Source of the DNA: JBIOHP01 sp044449065
Lineage (GTDB): Bacteria; Bacteroidota; Ignavibacteria; UBA10030; SZUA-254
DNA: 64,000 nucleotides
Reading direction: 5' to 3'
Assembly: GCA_044449065.1 (NCBI GenBank)
Contig: JBIOHP010000006.1
Location: 136,734-200,733, forward strand
In this document: positions 11,001-18,834 of the stretch, one piece after another
Layout: the number at the start of each line of letters is the position of its first letter
How positions within the stretch are numbered: the stretch's first letter is position 1
Translations under genes and position numbers: made by a program
Notes under the pieces: model-generated
Told to the model about the DNA's origin: nothing
Seen by the model: only the letters and a program-made list of their open reading frames with translations
Database searches by the model: none

Positions 11001-12233
11001 GAGACTGAGCGGACCGGATTGCAAACGCGTCTTAATGCCGAACAATGCCTGCCCGCCCCCTATTAACGACGGCGTATTGGTGAGTGAAACGTTGCCGGCT
11101 TCGATGCTTTGAACAACCTCGTCGTCATAACCGGTATAATTAATTTTTAGCTGGTTTTCATATTCGAATGTTCGCTGTGTGTTCCAGTCGGCGCCAATTT
11201 TCAATTTATCGCCGATCAATCCGTTCACTGTGATCTGAACCTCCTGGTTGAAATTAGGCGTACTCTGCGATTGATCCAGGGATGATATTGTTGTTTGATC
11301 AGAACTCTGTTTTTGGAAAGCGGCGTGGATTGCGACTTCGCCATTCACGTGGAGATCTATTTCATTCTTGCCGAAGATGCTAAAGAGCGGATTAGCCGGA
11401 ACAGGGATTGATATATTTGTAATAGTTCCGAACAGCCCGGCAAGATCATCCCCCCGTTTGGAAGTTTTATACTCATGCGCCAGCGTTCGCCAGTTGTTTG
11501 CCGATTCCTCCTTAAATCTTCGCTTCACATATTCATCGAGAGGAACTGTTACGGGGACTTTGATGTCGACGCCGTTAAATTTTTCATGCACCGTGACAAA
11601 ACTTCCGGTGGTATCCAAACTAACGGTACGCTGATAGGCGGGAGAATTAAAATCTAAAAATAAGGGATATTGTTCGTGCGGAAAAAAATCACCCGCCGGC
11701 GAAGGTGTTCGGCGATAATGAAATTGTTTAATCCTGTTGGTGGAATCCTTGAATACCACATACGTCGTTTCAGGTTTTTCGGTGGTATCCTTGCGTGCCG
11801 TAAGAGTATCGAGACCTTTAGAAAATCTTGCATGTTCGCCTTTTGTTCTTATATTGCCGACCGTATCCTGACTATGAATGAGAGAATCTTCCGATTCTTC
11901 ATTAATGTTTTCTTCAGGTTGAATTTCTGTGGTATCAACTTCGAGATCGTTGTTTTCTTCAGGTGATGCCAGAGTATCGGTATTTACTTTCCCGGGGGGC
12001 GGTACGGTGTCCTGGGGGGTACTGTGATTACCTGATAAGAATTCGAGCGGCGGGGGCTGCTCTCCACGAAAAATCTTACTGTTTGGCGCAGGATACCGAA
12101 ATGCCATTAAAGAATAGAGCGACCCAATAGACGCCATAAAAACTATGAAGCGGATTATTTCCCTGGAAAGAGTTGTACGGGATGGATAACGCGGTGTTGT
12201 TGCGTCGCCTTTTTCCGGAAGAAAATGTGCCAC
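5040..12233 (-). CDS. sprA: SprA, type IX secretion system outer-membrane translocon
   Basis: At 2397 residues this matches the giant SprA/Sov family, the 36-strand outer-membrane barrel through which type IX cargo leaves the cell. An N-terminal hydrophobic segment (about 28-45) is followed by a Glu/Asp/Thr-rich region. Next come repeated SprA-type modules with sequences such as GDFTPDTTRPLILKLIKPRN, YIDDFEGS and IEIWVNP-like stretches, then strand-dense sequence to the C-terminus. A low-complexity Lys/Asp/Thr insert at about 1917-1957 (DSKDTKDTKGTKGAKDTTST) looks like a flexible loop. It heads the minus-strand run and is followed after 77 bases by porX. No T9SS core genes (porK, porL, porM, porN) are in the window. 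Confidence 0.96.
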   Translation of the reverse strand: MAHFLPEKGDATTPRYPSRTTLSREIIRFIVFMASIGSLYSLMAFRYPAPNSKIFRGEQPPPLEFLSGNHSTPQDTVPPPGKVNTDTLASPEENNDLEVDTTEIQPEENINEESEDSLIHSQDTVGNIRTKGEHARFSKGLDTLTARKDTTEKPETTYVVFKDSTNRIKQFHYRRTPSPAGDFFPHEQYPLFLDFNSPAYQRTVSLDTTGSFVTVHEKFNGVDIKVPVTVPLDEYVKRRFKEESANNWRTLAHEYKTSKRGDDLAGLFGTITNISIPVPANPLFSIFGKNEIDLHVNGEVAIHAAFQKQSSDQTTISSLDQSQSTPNFNQEVQITVNGLIGDKLKIGADWNTQRTFEYENQLKINYTGYDDEVVQSIEAGNVSLTNTPSLIGGGQALFGIKTRLQSGPLSLTALVSQKKGQTKEVDVSGGSSQRPIEIRPQDYATNNFFIDTLYRRFFNRLYAQVVPQLNDSMRANQIVEISVWMTQQQFSSNQDRRNAVALINLPPHPIGTQYDSSFLKVNQSDISSGRAEQGYFTRLTTDKYKLNATAGFIEFKDNSIDGQAVAVSYRITSAPNDETVYGDFTPDTTRPLILKLIKPRNLQPSYQPSWDMQMKNIYNIGPDIKKDGFSLDVIYRQPGATDNRIFNNVALLQAVGFDKYASDGSTPTPDGKFDFIPGITIDQAFGNIIFPTLRPFDTDLKNYYSVNQHITLTDSLLMPEIYDTTKVSLQYIQKNFFVMQIVAATAVQSRISLGGFNIVEGSVQVLLNGSPLTPGEDYTVDYIVGEVTLKSERALQPGANISVKYEQNDLFQLASKTLMGARGVLDISPNVNMGFTIMNLTQASLSDKVRVGEEPTKNTIMGVDGGFNSNLPFLTSALDALPLIHAREMSTISFRGEGAYIIPNANTRTSTIEGDNNQSVAYIDDFEGSKRTIPFPISFNSWVMASPPWYSLLDTTIERAIVPDTPSTYSKCRLLWYNNGTGVDQVNVHEIWPNKSVATQDQFISILNLNYDPDRRGMYNYSPNLDSTLHRSTSPKYSNVNERRKNWNGIMKYIGTTTGDLVGQNMQYLEIWVNPQGDTSLDLRKGRLYVDLGRISEDIIPNGVLNSEDIIPTPSNPTGIPTGRVQPGADLGLDMLSDEQERTVFANFVNSNKGDLDVDPNDPSGDDFSYATGGTDFTHYNGTENNYTGGSPAGRFPDTEDLNGNSYLDQVNSYLEYEVPLAHDYIDSANVKRTNPYWVGGTYDSLSSTNDPKTSWYQLRIPLRNKTRLVSPGNPQTDDAILQNVQYVRFWFSGFEKPLLLRIAQMNLVGNQWAEAVPNDSTFKVSVVNIEDNPEYSSPPGVIRPLDRTRPDQTVYGNEQSLSLLLYGVPQGQDRLAVKVNTGRAIDVFSYKTMKMFVHGDNSFLSTPQHHDAEVYLRFGADLNNYYEYRLPIQPGWFEMTIDFGQLTTIKSVRDHDKNARVDSLYRSGPYGIRGRPALTSVLYFAVGVYNPVAPNGKPFLGTFNGIPAVVWVNELRLVNVDNSTGYAYHFDTQLKLSDMGNVSVNYAYQDPNFHSIEDRLGDRITHQNWALNTNFSFDKYFPTPMQGSSLSLAYSHQEQITKPKYLPGTDILVSAAAQSASATASGPGAANAGDSVTVQSQSLHVSDSYSIGSFRIVLPWKVWYIDETFNKLSYSFSYNKSSDRNPTILSSKAWSWAYRMSYGITIPGDPSIQPFKSIFGGVPFFDSFKEWKLYYIPISSLSTSLDATRSSSVSINRDLNIVPTLSRAFNANKTFSFGWRTTDGGLLNLSGDYGLSIARDLLFLDTDSSGRGFSRIMRDMFIGGRDGSYSQRITFTPHPKIPDIFDIPKYFDLSAGYGVNYDWRNIFQSGDLGKSAHWGNNITLSTTLRLKSLAEAWFGSFDTPSQPEVAQPAAPVKKDTTAKPPSDLKDSKDTKDTKGTKGAKDTTSTAKKGQSLLAPLKKGAKYLIKIPFLDYETIAIQFSQQNSSANGGILGATGFGNLWLRSPFQGSTLQYGPSRLYQLGLISDPSGFLEFHPSSKFPFLSWTTIPGLRAPLGSMTDQYSQSNSIALHTTRPLWEGASLEVNWKVGWSYNKQTIINTNALGVDSISSVLTSGHVERSFLTLPPVFFLKYLNSNLQDVGKKFGELKNIEPSDIALTDAFERGLEAAPFLNKVLGQYVPRANWTLRWDGLQKISFLGSAFKQLTLDHSYNSTFSKDFVGNPDGTNRTNTERITYAFNPLVGLTGTPKDLLGGNVSGSFKYGTSTIYDLNFSAQNITETSTQDISFALNYGRHGFSLPFFGVNLVNDVDITFTYSLSKNSRRLYDPNLLEASPDGTPLEGTTRTTMEPRFRYGLSSRVTASLFFRYTSIKPDEGGSTIFGTSTSEAGVDINISIQ

Positions 12234-12582
12234 GTTGATTAAATCGATTCTTTCAATAATAAGTTATAGCCGGGACTGTAGAGACACCCGCACCTTTAAA
12301 CTGCGATCAAGAATCGATATCAACTAGCCTTTCTCGAAAAAACAACATCGTGAAATTTGGACAAATGCCGGTTACTTCCGGTTTAACTAATTTAAAGTCT
12401 TACATTTAACTTCTAAAAAGTATGAAAATCATGTCTTAAATGCAAGTACTGCCGTCACGTTAATTAAATGTTAACGACTTTCTCTATTATATGTGTAATT
12501 TCGGCATTTTAGGCGGTTTCGGATTTTCTTTGTTGCCTGAAACTTCCACTTTAATATTTCGTAAAGTAAGGAGGTGAAATGT
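12234..12582. other. Divergent intergenic region between sprA and the four-repeat secreted protein gene
   Basis: About 350 bases separate two divergent genes, so promoters for both should lie here. I see no convincing TTGACA/TATAAT pair and no strong palindrome. The only firm signal is an AAGGAGGTG Shine-Dalgarno at 12568-12576, with its AGGAGG core eight bases before the ATG at 12583. A GTG at 12574 in the same frame overlaps that ribosome-binding site and is therefore not the start. Confidence 0.6.
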
Positions 12583-14412
12583 ATGCATAATAGCCCAAAA
12601 AACGCTAATTGGGAGAGTCGATTCTCGCTCCTTCTGGTTTTCTTGCTTATTGGAGGTATAGCGAATACTTCGTATTCCGGCGAAAAATTAATTATTCAAT
12701 TGAAAGATTACACTCGAAATGAAGTAAAAACGGGTGGATTTACTTTAACCGGCGATACCCAGCTTAAGATTCACGCTCTGGGTGCAGGAGTGAATGAACG
12801 GGGCATATTTTCAGGTAGCGACGATCTTTTTGCCTATGGATGGATCATCAATTCTGAAACCCGGGAAGCTGTGTGGGAAATGCGGAGATCAAATACCTCT
12901 TCTTTAAAATCGGATAGAGTTTTCGATGGCGACATAAATTTACCCGCTGGCAGTTACGAAGTATATTTTACCGCTTTCGCCTTTTCCGGAAATTCTCCCT
13001 TCTCTTCATTCTCTATAAATATTGACCGGCGCAAGGAACCCACCGGATCAGGCAAAGTCGATCATGAAGGATTTTTTACATGGTTGTATAAATTCTTTGG
13101 AGAAGATATTGATAAAGAGTGGAATCATCGCGCGAAGGAATGGGGAATTGAGATTTACGATGAATCCCCCGGCAACCGGGACATACTCGCGTTCGCATCT
13201 CCAAAGGAATTTCCCCGAATCCTCTACAAATCCGTAAAGATTGGGGAGAACGAACATATTGTCCAGGCATTTACGCTCGCCAAGCCGATGCCGATCCATA
13301 TCTACGCCATCGGTGAAATGGGCACAAGCCGGGAACCGGCAGATTATAGCTGGATACTCAACGCGACCACGAGGGAGCGTGTGTGGGAAATGAACGCTGA
13401 AAATACCACCGGCGCCGGCGGCGCAAGAAAAAATATGAAATTCGATAATACAGTAAATTTTTCGGCTGGTGAATATGTTCTCTATTATATTTCAGATGAT
13501 TCCCATTCCTTTCTCGATTGGAATCAAGCGCCGCCCTACGATCCATACAATTATGGCGTCACGTTAATGGCAGCAAACGAAAAAGAGGAGGATGCATTTA
13601 AACTTCACGCAATAAACGAGGAAAAAAATATTATCGCGCAAATCATCCGCGTGAGAAATAATGAAACGCGTTCCGAAAGTTTCACGTTGAAAAGCGACGT
13701 CAAAGTTCGTATTTACGCATTGGGCGAGCGAGCAAGCGCACGCGGGCAAATGGCGGATTTCGGCACAATCATAAACGCTAAAACCAGAGAAAAAGTATGG
13801 TCGATGGACGCTGTGGCAGGTGAGTACGCCGGAGGCGCGTCAAAAAACCGTTATGTTGATGAAATTGTAACATTGCCAAAAGGCACCTATACGGTCAATT
13901 ATCAAACCGACGATTCCCACGCATATAACCAATGGAACGATTCTCCTCCCTTTGATCCTGAACACTGGGGCATCAGCATTTATCTCGTCGATGAAATGGA
14001 TTGGAACAAGGTTGAAAAGAATGTGACCCCCAAAATGGAAGGGGTGATCGCTCAAATTGTGAAAGTTGGCGATAATGCAAACAAGACGGAATACTTTACG
14101 CTCAATAAACCCACCCATGTTCGTATTTATGCGCTCGGGGAAGGACAAAATGGAGAAATGTACGACTACGGGTGGATAGAAAATGAAGCGAGCGGCGAAC
14201 GGGTTTGGGAAATGACCTACTCAATGACATTTCACGCAGGCGGCGGGCGGAAAAATCGCCTCGTGAACATCACAATACTTCTTGATAAAGGAAAGTATAA
14301 ACTTCGATATGTTTCGGACGATTCGCATTCCTATAACAATTGGAATACCGATCCGCCGGAAGATCCAACAATGTGGGGAATTACTCTTTATGAAAATGAA
14401 CATCAACAATAA
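12583..14412 (+). CDS. Secreted protein built of four copies of an unrecognised ~115-residue domain
   Basis: A 609-residue protein with a signal peptide (SRFSLLLVFLLIGGIANTSYS). Four related units begin near residues 36, 214, 350 and 488. Units 2-4 share a strict order: a strand ending in FTL, (I/V)RIYA(L/I)GE, a Y/F-G-W/T-I-x-N-x-x-(T/S)-x-E-x-VW-M block, GGxxKN, a G-x-Y-x-L/V-x-Y strand, SDDSHS/AYxxWN, PPxDPxxWGI and a final aliphatic strand. Unit 1 keeps the first half but has lost SDDSH. The units look like beta-sandwich ligand-binding modules with acidic and aromatic loops, though I do not know a named family. ATG 12583 is chosen for its perfectly spaced AGGAGG. It is followed after 15 bases by a beta-barrel gene, so the two may function together at the outer membrane. 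Confidence 0.85.
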   Translation: MHNSPKNANWESRFSLLLVFLLIGGIANTSYSGEKLIIQLKDYTRNEVKTGGFTLTGDTQLKIHALGAGVNERGIFSGSDDLFAYGWIINSETREAVWEMRRSNTSSLKSDRVFDGDINLPAGSYEVYFTAFAFSGNSPFSSFSINIDRRKEPTGSGKVDHEGFFTWLYKFFGEDIDKEWNHRAKEWGIEIYDESPGNRDILAFASPKEFPRILYKSVKIGENEHIVQAFTLAKPMPIHIYAIGEMGTSREPADYSWILNATTRERVWEMNAENTTGAGGARKNMKFDNTVNFSAGEYVLYYISDDSHSFLDWNQAPPYDPYNYGVTLMAANEKEEDAFKLHAINEEKNIIAQIIRVRNNETRSESFTLKSDVKVRIYALGERASARGQMADFGTIINAKTREKVWSMDAVAGEYAGGASKNRYVDEIVTLPKGTYTVNYQTDDSHAYNQWNDSPPFDPEHWGISIYLVDEMDWNKVEKNVTPKMEGVIAQIVKVGDNANKTEYFTLNKPTHVRIYALGEGQNGEMYDYGWIENEASGERVWEMTYSMTFHAGGGRKNRLVNITILLDKGKYKLRYVSDDSHSYNNWNTDPPEDPTMWGITLYENEHQQ

Positions 14413-14427
14413 GCAGGAGATATAATC

Positions 14428-15870
14428 ATGAAGAATATTGTTACTGCCTTTCCGGTTTTATTTCTCATTCTCTTTATTTGCTTCACAAATCCCCTCAAAG
14501 CCCAGGATCAAGAAGGTCGTGATTTCGATAAGCGGCTCGATTCTACACTCCAAAATATCTACCGCTCCATTGACGAGCAGATGGGAACCTACATCTTTAC
14601 CGATGAACCGCAATCCCGGCAGTATAAAGAAAATTCCACTGACGATGATACTGATAACCCTATAAATGTTAATAAATACAACCGGCGGTATTCAAGATTA
14701 TCCTCTTATCCTTACACTACAACGACAAAAGATTTTTATCCTCCTTTTTTAAGAATTAACTCGCTGGCTTATTACCCATGGGAGAATATGAGCGACGATC
14801 TCCTCTTCAGATATAACAGAGTAGAAGGTGTTTTCCTTGGGCTTAATTCTCCTAAAAAGTATCATTGGGATAGCCACCATATCGATCTCTTTGGTTCGGG
14901 CGGTTATGGTTTTGCCAATCATCGCTGGAGATACAACGGCGGAATTGCAGAACAATTCGGTACGGGCGAGCATATGTTTGAATTCGGCGTCGAGGGTCAT
15001 AGTCTAACCGACACGGAAGACAAATGGATCGTCAGCCAGATGGAAAATAATTTTTCATCGATAGTAGCCCGCGACGATTACCGCGATTATTTCGGACGCG
15101 ACGGATTTTCCGTTTGGACAGGGTTTTATCGCGAACCGTCATCCTGGGGGTATCAACTGGAGGCGGCGTATCAGATCGACCGGTATGAATCGATGGACCG
15201 CAGAACCAACTGGTCGCTGTTTGGAGGAGATAAACTTTTTCATGATAATCCCCCTATCGACGAAGGGCATATGCGGAGCATTCTGGCAACGTTCGAGATA
15301 CAACAATTGCAGACCCATAAAATATTTTCAACTGGATGGTCTGCCGCCCTGAGCGCCGAACACGCAGGCACGGAGCTTAGCAGCGATTTCGATTTTAACA
15401 GGTACCAGATCGACCTCAGACGATACCAGCCGTTCAGCCGTTATGATAATCTGAATCTCCGGCTTCGCGCAGGCGCTTCCAATGGCGGCGTCCCCCTTCA
15501 AAAACTCTTTTATGTCGGTGGAATCAGCACGCTGCCCGCTTTCGGATACAAAGATTTTTCCGGTAACCGGCTGCTTCTTGCAAATGCCGAATATCTCGTG
15601 AACGGAAATTTATTCGATGATGACGACCTCTTCCCATCCTGGCTATTCCGCAATGTGAATTTAATTCTCTTCATGGATGCTGGATATGTCGCCTCCTCGC
15701 CCGAGAATTCCATTATCAGGGGATTTGAAAACCTCAATCATTCAACCGTAAAATCGGATTATGGATTCGGGTTTGGGACCCGCGACGCAAAATTCCGTAT
15801 CGGATTCGCATGGCGAACCGATCTCGCCGAACCGGTGCATGTGTTTATCCGGTTGGATAGACCGTTTTAG
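14428..15870 (+). CDS. Surface-antigen (Omp85-like) outer-membrane beta-barrel protein
   Basis: A 480-residue protein with a signal peptide (VTAFPVLFLILFICFTNPLKAQ), a helical acidic stretch (about 28-75) and a region rich in alternating aromatic/polar residues. Its C-terminal half resembles the bacterial surface antigen (D15) barrel: a LPAFGYKDFSGNRLLLANAEY block, NLILFMDAGYV and a terminal YGFGFGTRDAKFRIGFAW...RLDRPF ending in Phe. No POTRA repeats are evident, so it is not a BamA. A ribosome-binding site (AGGAG) sits before the ATG. It is probably co-transcribed with the four-repeat secreted protein and ends at a strong terminator, making a two-gene unit. The function is unknown. Anchoring or exporting the upstream protein is my inference. 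Confidence 0.75.
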   Translation: MKNIVTAFPVLFLILFICFTNPLKAQDQEGRDFDKRLDSTLQNIYRSIDEQMGTYIFTDEPQSRQYKENSTDDDTDNPINVNKYNRRYSRLSSYPYTTTTKDFYPPFLRINSLAYYPWENMSDDLLFRYNRVEGVFLGLNSPKKYHWDSHHIDLFGSGGYGFANHRWRYNGGIAEQFGTGEHMFEFGVEGHSLTDTEDKWIVSQMENNFSSIVARDDYRDYFGRDGFSVWTGFYREPSSWGYQLEAAYQIDRYESMDRRTNWSLFGGDKLFHDNPPIDEGHMRSILATFEIQQLQTHKIFSTGWSAALSAEHAGTELSSDFDFNRYQIDLRRYQPFSRYDNLNLRLRAGASNGGVPLQKLFYVGGISTLPAFGYKDFSGNRLLLANAEYLVNGNLFDDDDLFPSWLFRNVNLILFMDAGYVASSPENSIIRGFENLNHSTVKSDYGFGFGTRDAKFRIGFAWRTDLAEPVHVFIRLDRPF

Positions 15871-15896
15871 ATTCTCATCTTTATTCATAATTATTG

Positions 15897-15931
15897 AATC
15901 CCAATTTCTAAAACGGAATTGGGATTTTTTT
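15897..15931 (+). terminator. Rho-independent terminator after the beta-barrel gene
   Basis: AATCCCAATT at 15897-15906 pairs with AATTGGGATT at 15917-15926 around a ten-base loop and is followed by a run of T. It closes the two-gene unit 12583-15870. Confidence 0.85.
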
Positions 15932-16038
15932 ATCCCTTAAAAAATTGCGTCCACATTGATTTTCCCCTCTCTTCTCCCTACATTAAGCAATCCATGAATG
16001 GTTCAATAACCGTCTAATAACTATTCGGAGATTAAGAC

Positions 16039-17112
16039 ATGACAACGATGAAACGTAGAGAGTTTATCAAAACGTCGGCGTTGACCGGCGCGGCGGCAAT
16101 AACCGGCGCCATGCTGCCCGCTGAAAAATTGTTCGCGGCGCAATCACAGAATACAGGCAAGCCGATCGCAATCTCAAGCGGAAACGGCTCGAAAGCTCTT
16201 GAAAAAGCAATGGGAATGATACAGGGGGGAAGCGACGCGCTCGACGCGGTCATTGCCGGAGTCAACATCGTTGAAGACGACCCGAACGACCACAGCGTGG
16301 GATACGGCGGCTTACCGAACGAGGAGGGAGTTGTTGAGCTTGATTCCGCCGTGATGCATGGTCCCAGTTACCGGGGCGGCGCGGTGGCGGCGATCCGGAA
16401 CATAAAAAATCCCTCGAAGGTGGCGCGCGTGGTGATGGAACGAACGAAGCATGTGTTGTTGGTGGGAGACGGCGCGTTGAAATTCGCGGTGGCGCACGGC
16501 TTCAAAGAGGAAGATATTCTGACGGATGAAGCGAGAGAGATTTGGTTGAAATGGAAAGAGAATTTAAGCAGCGAAGACGACTGGCTCCCCCCTCACAAAA
16601 TTGAAGATCTCAATATCGGCGAAGTATTTGACAAATACCTCCGCCATTATGGAACGATTCATATGAGTGCTCTGGATCAACGGGGAAATTTATCCTGCGT
16701 CACAACAACAAGCGGACTCGCGTTTAAAATTCCCGGCAGGGTGGGCGATTCACCCATCATCGGCGCCGGATTATATTGCGATAATGAAGTCGGTTCCGCC
16801 GGTTCCACGGGGCTCGGCGAAGCGAATCTTTTAAATCTCAGCTCGGTCATGATCGTTGAATGGATGCGGAACGGCAAATCGCCGGAAGAAGCATGTCTTC
16901 TTGCCTGCAAACGCATCAATGATAGAACGCGGGAAAGACGATTGCAGGATGAGAAGGGCAGATTTAAATTTGACGTCAAATTCTATGCGATCAATAAACG
17001 CGGCGAACACGGAGGGGCTTCCATGTGGGATGGCGGTAGTTATCTAATTCATGACGGCTCCGGCGTGAAAACTATTCAGTGCCCATATTTGTTTAAAAAC
17101 GAGAAAAAATGA
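16039..17112 (+). CDS. N4-(beta-N-acetylglucosaminyl)-L-asparaginase, Tat-exported
   Basis: A 357-residue N-terminal-nucleophile hydrolase of the glycosylasparaginase family, which cleaves the GlcNAc-asparagine bond of N-glycopeptides after autoproteolysis into two chains. The nucleophile is expected at Thr206 in HYGTIHMSALD. The preceding chain has the DDPNDHSVGYGGLPNEEG signature, and GSAGSTGLGEAN follows. The N-terminus MKRREFIKTSALTGAAA is a Tat signal with the twin-arginine pair at residues 6-7, so it folds in the cytoplasm before export. It appears monocistronic. The closest relatives I know are Flavobacterium-type secreted enzymes used to scavenge glycoproteins. Confidence 0.93.
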   Translation: MTTMKRREFIKTSALTGAAAITGAMLPAEKLFAAQSQNTGKPIAISSGNGSKALEKAMGMIQGGSDALDAVIAGVNIVEDDPNDHSVGYGGLPNEEGVVELDSAVMHGPSYRGGAVAAIRNIKNPSKVARVVMERTKHVLLVGDGALKFAVAHGFKEEDILTDEAREIWLKWKENLSSEDDWLPPHKIEDLNIGEVFDKYLRHYGTIHMSALDQRGNLSCVTTTSGLAFKIPGRVGDSPIIGAGLYCDNEVGSAGSTGLGEANLLNLSSVMIVEWMRNGKSPEEACLLACKRINDRTRERRLQDEKGRFKFDVKFYAINKRGEHGGASMWDGGSYLIHDGSGVKTIQCPYLFKNEKK

Positions 17113-17300
17113 ATAATTTACTCGTTTTTGAGGAATAAATACCTTCATTTGCAGAGTGAATACCTTGCGTTCTCTCATGCTTTTCACTATTTTATGTATC
17201 AAGGACGTTTTGAATCCAGTGGCAAGCGTCGTGAGAATTATTCAATTTTCCTGACATAAAGTTCAGTTATTAAATATCCATCATTTTCGTTCCAACTCTC

Positions 17301-17885
17301 TTGACATCCAAAGAAGATAAAATTCGTACGGTTCATGAAGAATACCAGCGGGAAGCAGTGCCCCACATGGATATCCTGTATAATTATGCGCTCCGTATGA
17401 CCGGCAATCAGGATGATGCGGACGATCTCCTGCAGGAAACTTACCTTAAAGCATATCGCTTTTGGGATAAATACGAAAAGGGAACTAACATCCGGGCATG
17501 GCTGTTCAGGATAATGAAGAATTCATATATCAACCGTTACCGGAAAGAAACAAAAGAACCTGATACTGTAGATTACGATAAGATTCAGAATTACTATAGT
17601 TCCATCCGGGATGAATCATCCGACCCCAACGATTTACAAGAAAAAATCTTCGGCGGATTGTTCGAAGATAATGTTGCACAGGCGCTCGAATCTTTACCCG
17701 AAGATTTCCGAACTGTAGTCATCCTTTGTGACATTGAAGGATTGACGTATGAAGAAATCGCGGAATTTGTTGATTGTCCCATTGGAACAGTTCGATCCCG
17801 GTTGCACAGGGGTAGAAAAATACTCCGAACAAAATTATTTGACTATGCCCAGAACCGGGGCTATGTGACTAACGAAAAACAATAA
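17301..17885 (+). CDS. ECF-type RNA polymerase sigma factor
   Basis: A 194-residue sigma-70 family protein with region 2 (about 25-95: YALRMTGNQDDADDLLQETYLKAYRFW) and region 4 (about 130-185: LESLPEDFRTVVILCDIEGLTYEEIAEF, then GTVRSRLHRGRKIL). It resembles the SigH/RpoE-like ECF groups that respond to envelope or thiol stress. The apparent start is TTG at 17301; no ATG precedes residue 23, and the sequence before the conserved REAVPHMDILYN block supports the upstream start. No clear ribosome-binding site is visible. It is followed after 38 bases by a zinc-finger anti-sigma gene, the standard pairing for this class. Confidence 0.93.
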   Translation: MTSKEDKIRTVHEEYQREAVPHMDILYNYALRMTGNQDDADDLLQETYLKAYRFWDKYEKGTNIRAWLFRIMKNSYINRYRKETKEPDTVDYDKIQNYYSSIRDESSDPNDLQEKIFGGLFEDNVAQALESLPEDFRTVVILCDIEGLTYEEIAEFVDCPIGTVRSRLHRGRKILRTKLFDYAQNRGYVTNEKQ

Positions 17886-17923
17886 GGACGAAACATCGGA
17901 AATTGATAAAAGGTTTATGCTAA

Positions 17924-18766
17924 GTGGAATGTGAGAAAATTCTTGAATTAATAACTGCGTCGCTTGACGGCCAGATCAACCAAAGTGAACGATTGGCTCT
18001 CGACGCGCATCTCCCGCGGTGTCCTCGATGTAAAATTGAATCAGATCTCGAAGCAATTACAAAAACGGTAACAAGAAGTTATTTACCGTGGAAGCAAACT
18101 CCTCCTGATGTAAGCTCCCGCATTTCGCACCTGATAAATCAGCGGATATATTCCCCTCTACCGGCGTCAAGTTCAATATGGAGCACTGTTTTTACTATTC
18201 CGGTGCGCAAAACTATTTTCGCGCTGGGAGGATCGATTGCCGTATTTGTCCTGATTCTGAATCTCATCCCGTCCAATATCCATCACACGCATGGATCTCC
18301 TAAAGATGGAAATATCATCCACCAAACCTATAACAATTATGATGGTATTGTGGAAGGAAGCTTTGCTCCCCAGGTAGCATCCGACGATCCCGGCGTGGTC
18401 AAATCGTTTTTTACTGATAAAACGAACTTTAAGGTCAGCGTTCCACGCCTCAAGCATTGTACCCTTATCGGCGGCATGTCGTCCTTTTATGATGATGAAT
18501 GTGTTGCTCATGTCGTTTATAAATATGGAAACAATGTCGTCTATCTTTATGAGACTCGCATCGATTCCGTTATGAACGGCTTGAACTGCTCCTTAAATCT
18601 TCCCGATAACGTCAAAAACGATCTGAGGAAAACGGGATGGTACGTGGAGTCTCATGTCCCGGATTGCACGCTCATCATCTGGCAACCCGACTCCACCACA
18701 TTATGCTGCGCCGTTGCCGAGGTGGATCAGGAACAACTTTGGTCGTGCTTAAAGGATGAGAACTAA
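17924..18766 (+). CDS. Zinc-binding anti-sigma factor (membrane-anchored)
   Basis: A 280-residue protein whose N-terminal domain (about 1-50) carries the ZAS zinc motif His-x3-Cys-x2-Cys (HLPRCPRC) plus an upstream Cys3. This is the signature of anti-sigma factors that sequester ECF sigma factors. One transmembrane helix (TIFALGGSIAVFVLILNLIP, about 91-110) leads to an extracytoplasmic domain of about 165 residues. That domain has several cysteines (LKHCTLIGG, LNCSLNL, PDCTLIIW, TLCCAVAEV) and could sense redox or envelope stress. The start is GTG at 17924, because the frame is closed just upstream. Sigma, anti-sigma and the thioredoxin-like lipoprotein that follows are likely one stress-response unit. 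Confidence 0.85.
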   Translation: MECEKILELITASLDGQINQSERLALDAHLPRCPRCKIESDLEAITKTVTRSYLPWKQTPPDVSSRISHLINQRIYSPLPASSSIWSTVFTIPVRKTIFALGGSIAVFVLILNLIPSNIHHTHGSPKDGNIIHQTYNNYDGIVEGSFAPQVASDDPGVVKSFFTDKTNFKVSVPRLKHCTLIGGMSSFYDDECVAHVVYKYGNNVVYLYETRIDSVMNGLNCSLNLPDNVKNDLRKTGWYVESHVPDCTLIIWQPDSTTLCCAVAEVDQEQLWSCLKDEN

Positions 18767-18834
18767 TCCCGTTCAGTTTTTTCTCCGGCGAATAATTTAA
18801 ATCATCTGCCTAACCTATTCACTTTCAACCGAAC

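Noticed and set aside
12574..12582. GTG start for the four-repeat secreted protein
   Set aside because: The GTG overlaps the Shine-Dalgarno sequence; ATG 12583 has ideal spacing.
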